The notes under the pieces are model-generated. The model saw nothing but the letters and a program-made list of their open reading frames with translations. It had not been told where the DNA came from and searched no databases. The translations under genes and the position numbers were made by a program. From Candidatus Woesearchaeota archaeon (GTDB taxonomy: Archaea; Nanobdellota; Nanobdellia; Woesearchaeales; UBA10216): a stretch of 64,000 bases of DNA. Each line of letters opens with the position of its first letter. Position 1 is the first letter of the stretch. Location of the stretch: contig JACPBY010000005.1 of NCBI GenBank assembly GCA_016180065.1, positions 62,001-126,000 on the forward strand, written 5' to 3'. Below, piece after piece: positions 26,508 to 35,160 of this stretch.

Positions 26508-27289
26508 TTAGTAATCACCGCCAAATTCACAATATCGTAAGCTTCATAATAGACGTTGCAGAATCTTCTTCCATCACAGTAGTCAAATTGAATGCTGGTT
26601 ATTTCTATTGTAGAATTGTCGTCAAGGTCAAATTTTGAAGGCATTACTGCATTTTCGTCGCTAATCGCAGAAAGAGCACCTGTAATGACGCCATTTATCC
26701 TAAAAGCGCATGTTTTTGCGTTATGATTGCAAAGAATAAGGTGTATTACGTAACGGTCATAACCCATTTCAAATCCTTGAATAGTGTCTTCTTTAGCGCC
26801 TACGACCAGTCTTGTTTTCACTGTTGAATTTTTTGATATTTTCTCATATTGGATATCTGAGAAGTTTTTGTAAGTTTTCAAGTAATCTGTCATGTAAGGC
26901 GTTTCTATTGAGATGTTATTTACTTTTCTGGCCAATTGAGGGGTTCTATTACTCATAACAGGCGAGTCGGATACCATAACTAGGGCTTGCTCACTTATTT
27001 GATTCGCCAAGGGAGTTATGTTTTGCGGCAAGATACTGCTAGCAGGTAACACGTCTGGTGGCGTCGGTAGCGAAGTGTCGCCTGTTTGATTTTGCGTGTA
27101 ATTATCAGGCAGAGTTTGATAAGCGGAAGTTTCATTTCGGGTTGCATTAATTCCAACAGAGTCGGAAATATCAGGATTTTGTAACGTATCATTGAAACTT
27201 GCGGCACTAATCGCTCCGGCAAACGCTATCAGAATTGCAAAAATAAGAAGCGCTCTGCCATTCCCTCTTTTATTAACCGTACAAACCAC
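26504..27289 (-). CDS. Secreted protein of unknown function
   Basis: A 261-aa protein with an N-terminal signal (ALLIFAILIAFAGAISAAS). A low-complexity N-x-T/S-rich linker follows (DTLQNPDISDSVG through PLANQISEQ). A C-terminal ~140-residue domain is probably beta-rich, with Cys pairs (LCNHNAKTCAF, DYCDGRRFCNVYYEAYD). No family recognised. The GTG at 27289 is the only obvious start upstream of the signal, so the exact N-terminus is uncertain. It heads the minus-strand surface-protein run. It may once have been the N-terminus of the VCBS protein directly downstream, from which it is separated only by an ATGA overlap. Confidence 0.6.
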   Translation of the reverse strand: MVCTVNKRGNGRALLIFAILIAFAGAISAASFNDTLQNPDISDSVGINATRNETSAYQTLPDNYTQNQTGDTSLPTPPDVLPASSILPQNITPLANQISEQALVMVSDSPVMSNRTPQLARKVNNISIETPYMTDYLKTYKNFSDIQYEKISKNSTVKTRLVVGAKEDTIQGFEMGYDRYVIHLILCNHNAKTCAFRINGVITGALSAISDENAVMPSKFDLDDNSTIEITSIQFDYCDGRRFCNVYYEAYDIVNLAVITK

Positions 27290-27405
27290 CCCTTTAAATA
27301 AGGCTGCTTTGAACAGCCAAACCCCAACTTCAGGCTGCCTGAAAGCTTAAGCTATTTAAATTTTTCGCGTAGCATCCGAAAATTTTCCGACGAGAATCAA
27401 CAGCC

Positions 27406-29709
27406 CTAGCCCGAACTGTCCCTCAGCCAGGCGAATGCCCTCTTCAAGCCTTCCTTGAGGCTTACTTTTGCCTCGTAGCCAAGCTCCTTCCTTATCTTTG
27501 ACAGGTCAGGGCACCTCCTCCTGGGCTCATCCTTCGGATAGGTGTCGGGGTAAGCAATAAGCTTCACGCCTGCCTTGCCATTAAAAACTTCCGAGTTTAT
27601 TGTTTCGGCAAGGGCAAGCATGTTTATCTCCTCAGAGCTGTTGCCGACATTATAAACCTCGCCTGGCCTGCCGAGAAGAAGCACCTTGAAAAAAGCTGTG
27701 ATGGAATCAGTAATATAGCAAAACGTCCTTGTCTGGTTGCCTTTGTCATGGACAGGCAGCTCCCTGCCGGCAAGCCCCTGGCTCAGGAACATCGGAATGA
27801 CGCGGTAGTCAGTGCTCTTCATTCCGGGGCCATACACGTTAAAAGGCCTGACAATCTTTACAGGCACCTTGTGAACAGAAAAGTAGGCAACGCACATGGT
27901 CTCGCCAATCCTCTTTGACTCGTCATAGCAGGACCTCTCGCCGATTGACGAGACATTGCCCTTGTAAGCTTCCGGAGTGGGAATAAAGTTGGGGTCAGGG
28001 TCGCCGTAAATCTCGCTTGAGCTGAAATAAAGAACGGCCTTCACATTTTTCTGCCTTGCCAGCTCCAGGCAGTTCTTAACGCCAAAAATTGTCCCCTCTA
28101 TTGTTTCAATCGGGAACTTCTTGTAATAGATGGGCGAGGCAACGCCTGCAGCGCTGATTATGTAGTCAACAGGCTCGTCAATCTTTATTGGGAATGTCAC
28201 ATCATGCCTGATAAAGCTAATGTGCTCGCTGGCAATCTCCTTGATCAGGCTGTTCCTTGAGTCCTGGCCAGTAATGTGAATGTCAAGCGATATTACCCTG
28301 CACGGCTTTGCAAGGAACTTTTTGTTGAGAAGGTCAATCACTGCCACAATGTAGCTCCCGATAAAGCCGGAGCCGCCTGTAATCATGACTGTCTTGCCCT
28401 CAAGGAGCTTTGCATCCTCCTTTATTGACTCAGCAATGCTGCCGAGGTCCTCCTCAACAGTGCTGTTCACAACCTGTGGGACAGGCACAGGGATTATGAA
28501 ATTCGTGAACCCGCCGCACTTCTTCATGATAGGCTCTGCAAAGTTCCACGCCAGGATAAGGATGTAGTCAGGCCTCCTCTTGCCAAGCTCGCCAAAGCCC
28601 ACCACGGGAATATGAGTGCCCGGGGTATACAAACCCTGCTTCCACGGGCTGTCATCAACAATGTAATCAAGGATATCAGGGCCAATCCCAAAATAATTCA
28701 GGAGCGTATTTCCCTTTGCAGGCGCCCCATAGCCAACAATACCCTTCCCCATTAACTTCAAGCCATCCAGCAGCTCTTTTAGCCTTGCCTTGTTCTGCCC
28801 AATCTTTTTAGCGAACTCAACATACGTTTTTGCGTCCGAGAGGCGCATTGCATCCTCCATGGCGGTGAATCTTCCTACTGAGGGCTCAACCTTGTGCGGG
28901 CCATTTGCCTTCTGGGCAAAAACCCTCAATGAACCGCCATGGGTGTCTGTCTCGCCAACATCAAACATTTCCATGCCCAGCCTTTGAAGGAGCCTTGCCA
29001 TGGTTTTGGCCGTGAAGTATGAGAGGTGCTCGTGGTATATTGTGTCAAACAGGTTTTTCGCGAGCAGCTCATACAGGTAATAGACTTCAATGACAAAAAC
29101 GCCGTCATCAGAAAGAAGCTCCTTCACTCCGCTGACAAAGCTGTCAAGGTCATCAACGTGGGAGAAAACGCTGGTTGCGGTGATTACCTTTGCCCTACCC
29201 CTTTCCTTTGCAAGGCCCTTTGCAGCTGTTGCATTGAAAAAAATCGGCAAAGTCTCAATGCCGCTTGCAGTTGCCATGGCAGCTATCTTCTCTGCAGGGT
29301 CAATGCCCAGAACCTTCATCCCTGCTTCCTTGAAAGGCCGCAGCAGGATGCCGTCGTTGCTGCCGACGTCAACTACAAGGGAACCATGCTGCAGGCTGAA
29401 GCGCTTGATAATCAGCGATGAAAGGTCCTTGAAATGCTGTACGAAAACAGGAGAGGTTGAGGAAACATAAACATAATCCCTGAAAAGCAGCTCAGGAGAA
29501 ACAACGTTAGCCAACTGCACAAAGCCGCAGCCGTTGCAGAAGGAAAGCTCAAGGGGGAAAAACTGCTCAGCATCCTTCGGGCTCTTAAGGAATGCGTTTG
29601 CCGGAGGGGTTGAGCCCAGCGACAGCACCTTCTGAAGGCTTTTGCCAGCGCACACCCTGCAGGACAACTTTTCCCCTGCACTGTTTGCCACCCCTGAAGC
29701 CGTGCCCAT
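27406..29709 (-). CDS. Fusion of a TylC3-type C-methyltransferase and a UXS-like NDP-sugar decarboxylase/dehydratase
   Basis: A 767-aa bifunctional protein. Residues 1-~430 are a sugar C-methyltransferase: a zinc-binding Methyltransf_13 domain (CRVCAGKS, FCNGCGFVQLA), a SAM fold (VVDVGSNDGILLRPF) and a C-terminal Methyltransf_14 domain (GYGAPAKGNTLLNYFGI). From about 440 an extended SDR begins (MITGGSGFIGS), with Ser in SSSEIYGDP and YxxxK in RSCYDESKR, a motif typical of UDP-glucuronate decarboxylase-like enzymes. The two activities would act on the same keto-sugar nucleotide. Fusion of these families is unusual; a repair of two adjacent genes by loss of a stop is the alternative. It follows the cupin gene with a TAATG overlap. 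Confidence 0.85.
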   Translation of the reverse strand: MGTASGVANSAGEKLSCRVCAGKSLQKVLSLGSTPPANAFLKSPKDAEQFFPLELSFCNGCGFVQLANVVSPELLFRDYVYVSSTSPVFVQHFKDLSSLIIKRFSLQHGSLVVDVGSNDGILLRPFKEAGMKVLGIDPAEKIAAMATASGIETLPIFFNATAAKGLAKERGRAKVITATSVFSHVDDLDSFVSGVKELLSDDGVFVIEVYYLYELLAKNLFDTIYHEHLSYFTAKTMARLLQRLGMEMFDVGETDTHGGSLRVFAQKANGPHKVEPSVGRFTAMEDAMRLSDAKTYVEFAKKIGQNKARLKELLDGLKLMGKGIVGYGAPAKGNTLLNYFGIGPDILDYIVDDSPWKQGLYTPGTHIPVVGFGELGKRRPDYILILAWNFAEPIMKKCGGFTNFIIPVPVPQVVNSTVEEDLGSIAESIKEDAKLLEGKTVMITGGSGFIGSYIVAVIDLLNKKFLAKPCRVISLDIHITGQDSRNSLIKEIASEHISFIRHDVTFPIKIDEPVDYIISAAGVASPIYYKKFPIETIEGTIFGVKNCLELARQKNVKAVLYFSSSEIYGDPDPNFIPTPEAYKGNVSSIGERSCYDESKRIGETMCVAYFSVHKVPVKIVRPFNVYGPGMKSTDYRVIPMFLSQGLAGRELPVHDKGNQTRTFCYITDSITAFFKVLLLGRPGEVYNVGNSSEEINMLALAETINSEVFNGKAGVKLIAYPDTYPKDEPRRRCPDLSKIRKELGYEAKVSLKEGLKRAFAWLRDSSG

Positions 29710-30104
29710 TAAATTACATTCACCCGGACAGTGTCCTCTTCGTAAGCCTGCTGGCTCCTTGACTCTGTAGCCAAAGCCAGGAAAACAGAATCCTCAAGAA
29801 ACACCATTGCGTGAGCCGCCATTGGCGCACTGTACACCATGTCCCCTGCCATGAGAACGGCTGTTTCCTTCCTGCCGGAAAGCTCACCATTGCTGCCGAC
29901 AGGCTGCTCAGCGTATTCCATGCTGCCGGAAAGCAGGTAAGCGTAATGGGAGTCTTTCTTGTGGTAATGATTAGCCCTCACAGCACCCTTCTTGCTGGCT
30001 ATGAGCAGCACGCTCCTTATCACAGTCCTGCCATCATCAAGCAGCTTTGCAATTGTGCCCCGTTCATCAATGAATTCCGGCTTTATGCCCCTAGATATAA
30101 TCAT
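29709..30104 (-). CDS. Cupin-domain protein, probable sugar-nucleotide isomerase/epimerase-like
   Basis: A 131-aa single-domain cupin. The metal motif appears as NHYHKKDSHYAYLLSG, with a second-box His in PMAAHAMVF. Size and context recall FdtA/WxcM-like 3,4-ketoisomerases of dTDP-4-keto-6-deoxyglucose, but the HxH metal motif argues for a metal cupin, so the reaction is open. It is translationally coupled to the methyltransferase/UXS fusion (TAATG at 29709), suggesting they act on the same sugar. Confidence 0.75.
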   Translation of the reverse strand: MIISRGIKPEFIDERGTIAKLLDDGRTVIRSVLLIASKKGAVRANHYHKKDSHYAYLLSGSMEYAEQPVGSNGELSGRKETAVLMAGDMVYSAPMAAHAMVFLEDSVFLALATESRSQQAYEEDTVRVNVI

Positions 30105-30168
30105 CCCTTATCCTCCCCTTTAACTTTCACTTACAAGGCTGGCAGAAAAGCAGGGCGTATTTAAAGTT

Positions 30169-30888
30169 TTAGTCAAAAAACCTGTGCCGCAGCAGATACC
30201 ACAGGCTTATGAAACCGACCCTCATGCCAATCTTCTTGCCGGCCTTGTAATCCCTGTGCCTGAAATGGATGGGAACTTCAACATAAACCCTGCCTTTCTT
30301 CTTCAGCTTAATCATCATCTCAAGGTCAAAAACAAACCCGTCAGCCTTGATGACAATCCCTTTGAGATCGGCAAGCCGCATCAGCTTGTAGCAGGGATAA
30401 ACATCTGTAAGATTATGGCGGTAAAGGATGTTCCACACCCACTTGATAATCATGTTGCCAACGTAGTTCATGAACAAAACATTCCTTTTCCTGCCGAAAA
30501 GATACTGCCTCCTGCCAAGAAAGCGGGAGCCAATAACAATATCAGCCAGGCCAGAGTCAAGGATTGGAAGCATGTATTTGAAGTCGGCAGGCTCATACTC
30601 AAGGTCAGCGTCATGAAAAACAACATAGTCACCAGTTGCCTGCCTGATGCCCTCCTTCAGGGCAGCACCTTTCCCCCTGTTCGGCTTGAGAAGGATTTTC
30701 TTAATGCCAGCCATCCCGTTAATCAGCTCTGATGAGCCGTCAGTCGAGCCGTCATCAACAACGATAACCTCCTTGCCATAGCTGCCTATATCAACGCCCT
30801 TTGTGTGCTCAACAGCCTCAACAACCGTGCTCTTCTCGTTATAGACCGGCATAATGATTGACAAGGCTTTTCGCGATTCTGCCATCAA
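30169..30888 (-). CDS. Family 2 glycosyltransferase (DPM1-like)
   Basis: A 239-aa GT2 enzyme: IIMPVYNEKSTV, VVDDGSTDGS, the acidic metal motif HDADLEYEP and VIGSRF, as in dolichyl-phosphate mannose/glucose synthases. It lacks the C-terminal membrane helices of longer DPM proteins. It likely transfers a sugar from an NDP donor to a polyprenyl phosphate at the cytoplasmic face, supplying the GT-C enzymes nearby (inference). Start is one of two adjacent Met codons (30888 or 30885). The TATA box lies 20-30 bp upstream. Confidence 0.85.
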   Translation of the reverse strand: MMAESRKALSIIMPVYNEKSTVVEAVEHTKGVDIGSYGKEVIVVDDGSTDGSSELINGMAGIKKILLKPNRGKGAALKEGIRQATGDYVVFHDADLEYEPADFKYMLPILDSGLADIVIGSRFLGRRQYLFGRKRNVLFMNYVGNMIIKWVWNILYRHNLTDVYPCYKLMRLADLKGIVIKADGFVFDLEMMIKLKKKGRVYVEVPIHFRHRDYKAGKKIGMRVGFISLWYLLRHRFFD

Positions 30889-30907
30889 AAACCAGCCACG
30901 GAATGAT

Positions 30908-30917
30908 ATTTATAAAG
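30908..30917 (-). promoter_or_regulatory. TATA box for the GT2 gene at 30888
   Basis: On the minus strand CTTTATAAAT is centred about 25 bp before the start Met pair, consistent with a leaderless transcript. Confidence 0.55.
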
Positions 30918-30947
30918 TTTACTCGGGCAGGGAACGAAGCATTAAGT

Positions 30948-30957
30948 TTAAATAAAG
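30948..30957 (+). promoter_or_regulatory. TATA box for the 30975 small gene
   Basis: TTTAAATAAA ends 18 bp before ATG 30975 and lies back-to-back with the minus-strand TATA at 30908-30917. It would drive the small gene and the coupled GT-C gene. Confidence 0.5.
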
Positions 30958-30974
30958 CCAAAGGCTCTCAGGAC

Positions 30975-31082
30975 ATGATGAGAAAGCTTGCCCTGGCAGC
31001 TGCCTTGCTGTGGATGACAGCGGTCTTTCTGGCTTATTACTGGCTTAGGATCTCAGAGATAACAGCCTATTACCTGAGGTGA
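30975..31082 (+). CDS. 35-residue single-helix membrane peptide coupled to a GT-C gene
   Basis: A short frame of 35 residues with a single hydrophobic helix (LALAAALLWMTAVFLAYYWL) after MMRK and a polar tail. It starts right after a TATA box and its stop forms a GTGA overlap with the 31079 start, so it is the first cistron of a two-gene unit. A longer in-frame extension to 30858 crosses the promoter and is unlikely. It could be a small accessory subunit of the glycosyltransferase or a translational-coupling leader peptide. No family recognised. Confidence 0.5.
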   Translation: MMRKLALAAALLWMTAVFLAYYWLRISEITAYYLR

Positions 31083-32971
31083 TACTGCCACCCATGCCAC
31101 CCATGCTAATCCTTGCAGCAAGCCTTTTGATGCTTGTAATCTTCCTCACAGTCACGTTTGCCATTGGAAGAAGGATACTGGCACTTTTCAAGGCAGACCT
31201 GAGCAGCCTTGAAGACTTCATCATAAGCACAGCCATAGGCGCAGCAGCCCTGATAAACATCACTATCCTGCTCGGCACCCTCAAAATACTGCACAAGGAA
31301 GCCTATCTAATTATAGCAGCCGCTGTTGCTCTGCTTTTCCTCAAAGAGGTAAAAAGGCTACTCTCATTACTAAGGCTTCTTGCAGGATACCTGAGGCAAA
31401 CGCTAAAGCCCGGCCTGGCAGGAATCCTTCTCGCAGCATACCTGCTTTTCGCGCTAATCAACATAGCGCCAACGCTTACGCCAGTATACGAGTTTGACTC
31501 AATGGTTTACCACCTCGCCTTTGCGAAGGAATATGCGGGCAGCCATTCACTGGTTTACCAGCCAAGCCAGGTTTATGCAACAATCCCCCAGGGCATGACC
31601 ATGCTCTACACAATCTCAGAGCTTTTCTCAACGCCAAACCTTTCCCCGCTGATAGCATATTCATTTGGATTGCTTGCAAGCCTTGCGATATACACCCTGG
31701 TGAGGAAGCGCCACTCAGAAATCTCAGCGCTTGCAGGAAGCCTGCTCTTCTTCACCGCGCCGGCAGTTATTGAGCGCCTGCCGCAAACCATGGTTGACAC
31801 CAGCATGACATACTTCTTCCTGGCAGCGGTCATAGTCCTGTTCAAATACGCTTCAGAGGAAAATGAAAACCGGAGAACCCTGCTGACAGCCCTAATCTCA
31901 ATACTCATTGGAACAGCAATCTCGGTAAAGCTAACTGGTGTTTTCGCTGCCGGCGCATTCCTTGCGGGAATGCCGCTTTCAAGGCTGCTATACAAAAGCG
32001 GGCTCAACGCAAAACAGCTTGCAAAAGAAATGGCTATCTTCGCATTTATTGCCTTAATTCTCTTAAGCCCGTGGCTTTTGCGCGGCTACATCTACACAGG
32101 CAACCCCGTTTACCCGCTGGCATACAACCTGTTTGGAGGCAAATACCTTGACCCATCCATGAACCAGGCATACGGCACATACCACGAATCCGTAGGCATG
32201 GCCAGGAACATCCCAAATTCGCTGCTCGTCCTGTGGAACATAACATTCAAGAGCGGGGCACTTGGCGCGGTAATAGGCCTTACGCCTTTCTTCATCATGC
32301 TGCTGCCACTGATGGCTTTATTTTACAGGCACGCAAAAGACCTGAAAAAGTGGGCTCTGATGACGCTCATGGGAATGGCTGCCCTCACAAGCATGTTTGT
32401 GGCGCAGCCTGTCCTGAGGTACATGTTCCCAGGCATAGCACTGCTGAGCGCTTCCACAGCAATGACAATTGAAGCCCTGCCAAGGCACAGGCTGCTTAAG
32501 GCTGCTGTGATGGCCATGCTCCTGGCATCACTTGCATTCAACGCAGCAATATGGTACGGAATAAACGCAAAGAGCATCCATTACTTTGCTGCAGGGGAAA
32601 GCGAAAGCGGCTACTACAGCAAGCTCAAGGACTACAACGCCTATGACGCTGCTGCGTGGATAAACGCAAACACGGGACAAGACTCAACAGTGCTCCTGTT
32701 CAACGAGCCAAGAGGGTATTTCCTCAACAGGAAACACATAGTAAGCTCGCCATACCAAAATTACATTGACTACAGGAGCATGAGCACAAGCACGGAACTG
32801 CTGGCAAGGCTCAAGGAGCTGAACATCAGCCACATACTCGTAAATGGCGAGCTGTTCAACACATACGAGAAAACCATCAGCGGAAGCAAAACTGTCGGGC
32901 TGATGCACAACCTCACAGCACCATTAACACCGGTTTACCAGAGAGGCGGGATAGCAGTGTACGGGATATGA
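31079..32971 (+). CDS. Polytopic GT-C glycosyltransferase (GT39-like)
   Basis: A 630-aa membrane protein with about 12 helices and a C-terminal soluble domain. The first loop contains YEFDSMVYHLAFAKEY and the YATIPQGMTMLYTI stretch seen in prokaryotic GT39-like proteins. An acidic residue before the Y-H pair is the likely catalytic site. It would use a polyprenyl-phosphate sugar on the outer face. Start GTG 31079 overlaps the 35-aa peptide stop; an ATG lies 15 bases further in. It ends 45 bp before the next gene, which has its own promoter. Confidence 0.75.
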   Translation: MILPPMPPMLILAASLLMLVIFLTVTFAIGRRILALFKADLSSLEDFIISTAIGAAALINITILLGTLKILHKEAYLIIAAAVALLFLKEVKRLLSLLRLLAGYLRQTLKPGLAGILLAAYLLFALINIAPTLTPVYEFDSMVYHLAFAKEYAGSHSLVYQPSQVYATIPQGMTMLYTISELFSTPNLSPLIAYSFGLLASLAIYTLVRKRHSEISALAGSLLFFTAPAVIERLPQTMVDTSMTYFFLAAVIVLFKYASEENENRRTLLTALISILIGTAISVKLTGVFAAGAFLAGMPLSRLLYKSGLNAKQLAKEMAIFAFIALILLSPWLLRGYIYTGNPVYPLAYNLFGGKYLDPSMNQAYGTYHESVGMARNIPNSLLVLWNITFKSGALGAVIGLTPFFIMLLPLMALFYRHAKDLKKWALMTLMGMAALTSMFVAQPVLRYMFPGIALLSASTAMTIEALPRHRLLKAAVMAMLLASLAFNAAIWYGINAKSIHYFAAGESESGYYSKLKDYNAYDAAAWINANTGQDSTVLLFNEPRGYFLNRKHIVSSPYQNYIDYRSMSTSTELLARLKELNISHILVNGELFNTYEKTISGSKTVGLMHNLTAPLTPVYQRGGIAVYGI

Positions 32972-32980
32972 GGCAAAAAG

Positions 32981-32990
32981 ATTTTTAAAC
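32981..32990 (+). promoter_or_regulatory. TATA box for the fused E1 gene
   Basis: ATTTTTAAAC ends 26 bp before ATG 33016, again leaderless spacing. It separates the TPP enzyme from the GT-C gene. Confidence 0.55.
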
Positions 32991-33015
32991 ACGGCAGCCG
33001 CCCCCAAAAAAAGTG

Positions 33016-35106
33016 ATGGAAAGCACACCTGACAGCAAGGTTCTTCTTGAACTTTACAGCACTATGCTCCTAATCAGAAGAACAGAAGAGAAGATTGCCG
33101 AGCGCTATTCTGAGCAGGAAATGAGGTGCCCGACACACCTGTGCACAGGGCAGGAAGCTGTCCCTGCAGGCGTGTGCCTGAACCTCACAAAAGAAGACAA
33201 TGTGCTTTCAAACCACAGGGCGCACGGGCACTACATTGCCAAGGGCGGGAACATCAATGCAATGATTGCAGAGATATACGGGAAGGAAACTGGCTGCTCA
33301 AGAGGCAGGGGAGGCTCAATGCACCTGACAGACCTCTCAGTGAACTTTGTTGCATCAACAGCTATTGTAGGGGGCACAATACCACTGGCTGTTGGAACAG
33401 CGCTTGCCTCAAGGATGCAAAACAAAAAAGATGTTGCTGTTGCGTTTTTCGGCGACTCAGCAGTTGAAGGAGGGGTTTTCCACGAAGCCCTCAACTTCGC
33501 AGCCCTGCACAAGCTGCCTGTGCTGTTCGTATGCGAAAACAACCTGTACGCAAGCCAGACTCACATCAGGGAAAGGCAGCCTGAGCGCGAAATCACACAG
33601 CTTGCAAAAAGCCAGGGCATAGCAGCCTTCAAAGAGGACGGAAACGACGCCGTTGCAGTGTACACCACAGCAAAAAAGGCGGTTGAGCATGCGCGGTCAG
33701 GGAACGGGCCCGTGTTCCTTGAGTTCCCGACCTACAGGTGGCTTGAGCACGTAGGCCCAAACGACGACTCAAAGCTCGGCTACCGGAGCGAGAAGGAAAT
33801 ACAGGAATGGAAGGCAAGAGACCCATTGGAAAGGCTGAAGAAAACCCTGCTTGAAAATTCGCTTGCGACAGAAAAGAATCTCAAAAGCATTGACGACGAA
33901 GCCAAGCAAAAAGTGGACGAGGCGTTCAGGTTTGCAAAGGGAAGCCCCTTCCCAAAAAAAGAAACGCTGCACGACTACCTTTACTGCAACACAAGGCATA
34001 ACATAAACCAATACCCTGTCTCAGCATCCCCTGGCAAAGAAAGGAAGATAAGCTATGCTGAAGCAGTGAGAGAAGCAACAGGCCAGGCAATGGAAAAAGA
34101 CAGCTCGGTGTTCGTAATAGGCGAGGGGGTTCCTGACCCGAAGCATGTCTTCGGCACAACCACAGGGCTCAGGGAAAAGCACGGCAGGAACAGGGTGCTG
34201 GACATGCCAGTATCAGAAAACGGCCTTACAGGGGTATGCATAGGAGCTGCGCTGAAAGGCATGAAGCCCTTAATGGTGCACCAGCGCATGGACTTCCTTC
34301 TTCTCGCGCTTGACCAGCTCGTCAACAATGCAGCAAAATGGCACTACATGTTCGGAGGGCATGCAAGTGTTCCGATAGTCATAAGGGCGATAGTAGGCCA
34401 GGGCTGGGGCCAGGGAGCCCAGCACTCGCAAAGCCTGCACAGCGTTTTATCGCACATCCCCGGGCTGAAGGTTGTCATGCCAAGCAACGCCTATGACGCA
34501 AAAGGGCTGCTTATGGCCAGCATAGAAGACAACAATCCCGTGGTGTTCATAGAGCACAGGTGGCTCCACAACATAACGGGCTATGTGCCTGAAGAGCCTT
34601 ACGCCCTGGAACTTGGAAAGGCAAAAGCCATCAGGCAAGGCAATGACCTCACCATAGTGGCAGCGTCATACATGACTGTCGAGGCAGTAAAAGCTGCAAG
34701 CGCGCTTGAAGGAAAGGCAAGCATAGAAATAATAGACCTCAGGACTGTAAAGCCCCTGGACTTTGAAACAATAAAGCACAGCGTGGAAAAAACCGGAAGG
34801 CTCCTGGTGGTTGACTCAGGGCATTACTCAGGAGGGCTGGCAGGAGACATAATAGCCCGGGTCATGGAGCAGTCATTCAATGCTTTAAAGGCCGCACCAA
34901 GGAGGATAACGCTTCCCGACCTGCCGACTCCTACCTCTCCTGAGCTCAGCAGGCACTACTACCCATCAAGGCTTGACATAATAAAAGATATTGGCGAGCT
35001 TGCCGGGCTGCCCGCAAAGGAAATAAGAGCAATAATTGAATCTGAAAGGCAAAAAATGCCGGAAAAGCCTGACGTGCCTGACCCGGGCTTCAAAGGGCCC
35101 TTTTAA
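33016..35106 (+). CDS. TPP-dependent dehydrogenase E1 alpha-beta fusion
   Basis: About 696 aa from ATG 33016; a GTG directly before it is also in frame. Residues 1-~325 are E1-alpha: CPTHLCTGQEAV, SNHRAHGHYIAKGG, GRGGSMHL and the TPP/Mg motif beginning GDSAVEGGVF and ending VCENNLYA. Residues ~345-690 are E1-beta (SYAEAVREATGQAM, VIGEGVPD, PVSENGLTGVCIGAALKG). The usual 2-oxoacid dehydrogenases have separate subunits plus E2/E3, and none is visible here. In sugar-biosynthesis settings, E1-like proteins have been proposed to attach an acetyl-derived branch to a keto sugar. That role is plausible but unproven. A palindromic hairpin follows the stop. Confidence 0.85.
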   Translation: MESTPDSKVLLELYSTMLLIRRTEEKIAERYSEQEMRCPTHLCTGQEAVPAGVCLNLTKEDNVLSNHRAHGHYIAKGGNINAMIAEIYGKETGCSRGRGGSMHLTDLSVNFVASTAIVGGTIPLAVGTALASRMQNKKDVAVAFFGDSAVEGGVFHEALNFAALHKLPVLFVCENNLYASQTHIRERQPEREITQLAKSQGIAAFKEDGNDAVAVYTTAKKAVEHARSGNGPVFLEFPTYRWLEHVGPNDDSKLGYRSEKEIQEWKARDPLERLKKTLLENSLATEKNLKSIDDEAKQKVDEAFRFAKGSPFPKKETLHDYLYCNTRHNINQYPVSASPGKERKISYAEAVREATGQAMEKDSSVFVIGEGVPDPKHVFGTTTGLREKHGRNRVLDMPVSENGLTGVCIGAALKGMKPLMVHQRMDFLLLALDQLVNNAAKWHYMFGGHASVPIVIRAIVGQGWGQGAQHSQSLHSVLSHIPGLKVVMPSNAYDAKGLLMASIEDNNPVVFIEHRWLHNITGYVPEEPYALELGKAKAIRQGNDLTIVAASYMTVEAVKAASALEGKASIEIIDLRTVKPLDFETIKHSVEKTGRLLVVDSGHYSGGLAGDIIARVMEQSFNALKAAPRRITLPDLPTPTSPELSRHYYPSRLDIIKDIGELAGLPAKEIRAIIESERQKMPEKPDVPDPGFKGPF

Positions 35107-35130
35107 AATTCCGCCATAAGCGGAATTTTA
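35104..35130 (+). terminator. Perfect palindromic hairpin after the E1 gene
   Basis: An 11-bp perfect inverted repeat (TAAAATTCCGC / GCGGAATTTTA) surrounds the loop CATAA and begins with the stop codon of the E1 gene. The T-run in the 3' arm resembles an intrinsic terminator. In archaea the U-tract alone usually matters, so this may instead be a transcript-stabilising hairpin. Confidence 0.6.
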
Positions 35131-35160
35131 GGGTTTCAACGACTGAACGACGAACGAACT

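Noticed and set aside
27300..27405. Terminator or promoter cluster between the 27289 and 27406 genes
   Set aside because: Short hairpins (GGCTG/CAGCC, TTCAGG/CCTGAA) and a TTTAAATT stretch are present, but none has the spacing or stem length for a confident call.
35139..35160. CRISPR-like or regulatory short repeats (ACGAACGA units)
   Set aside because: Only three short degenerate units over about 20 bp, without spacers.
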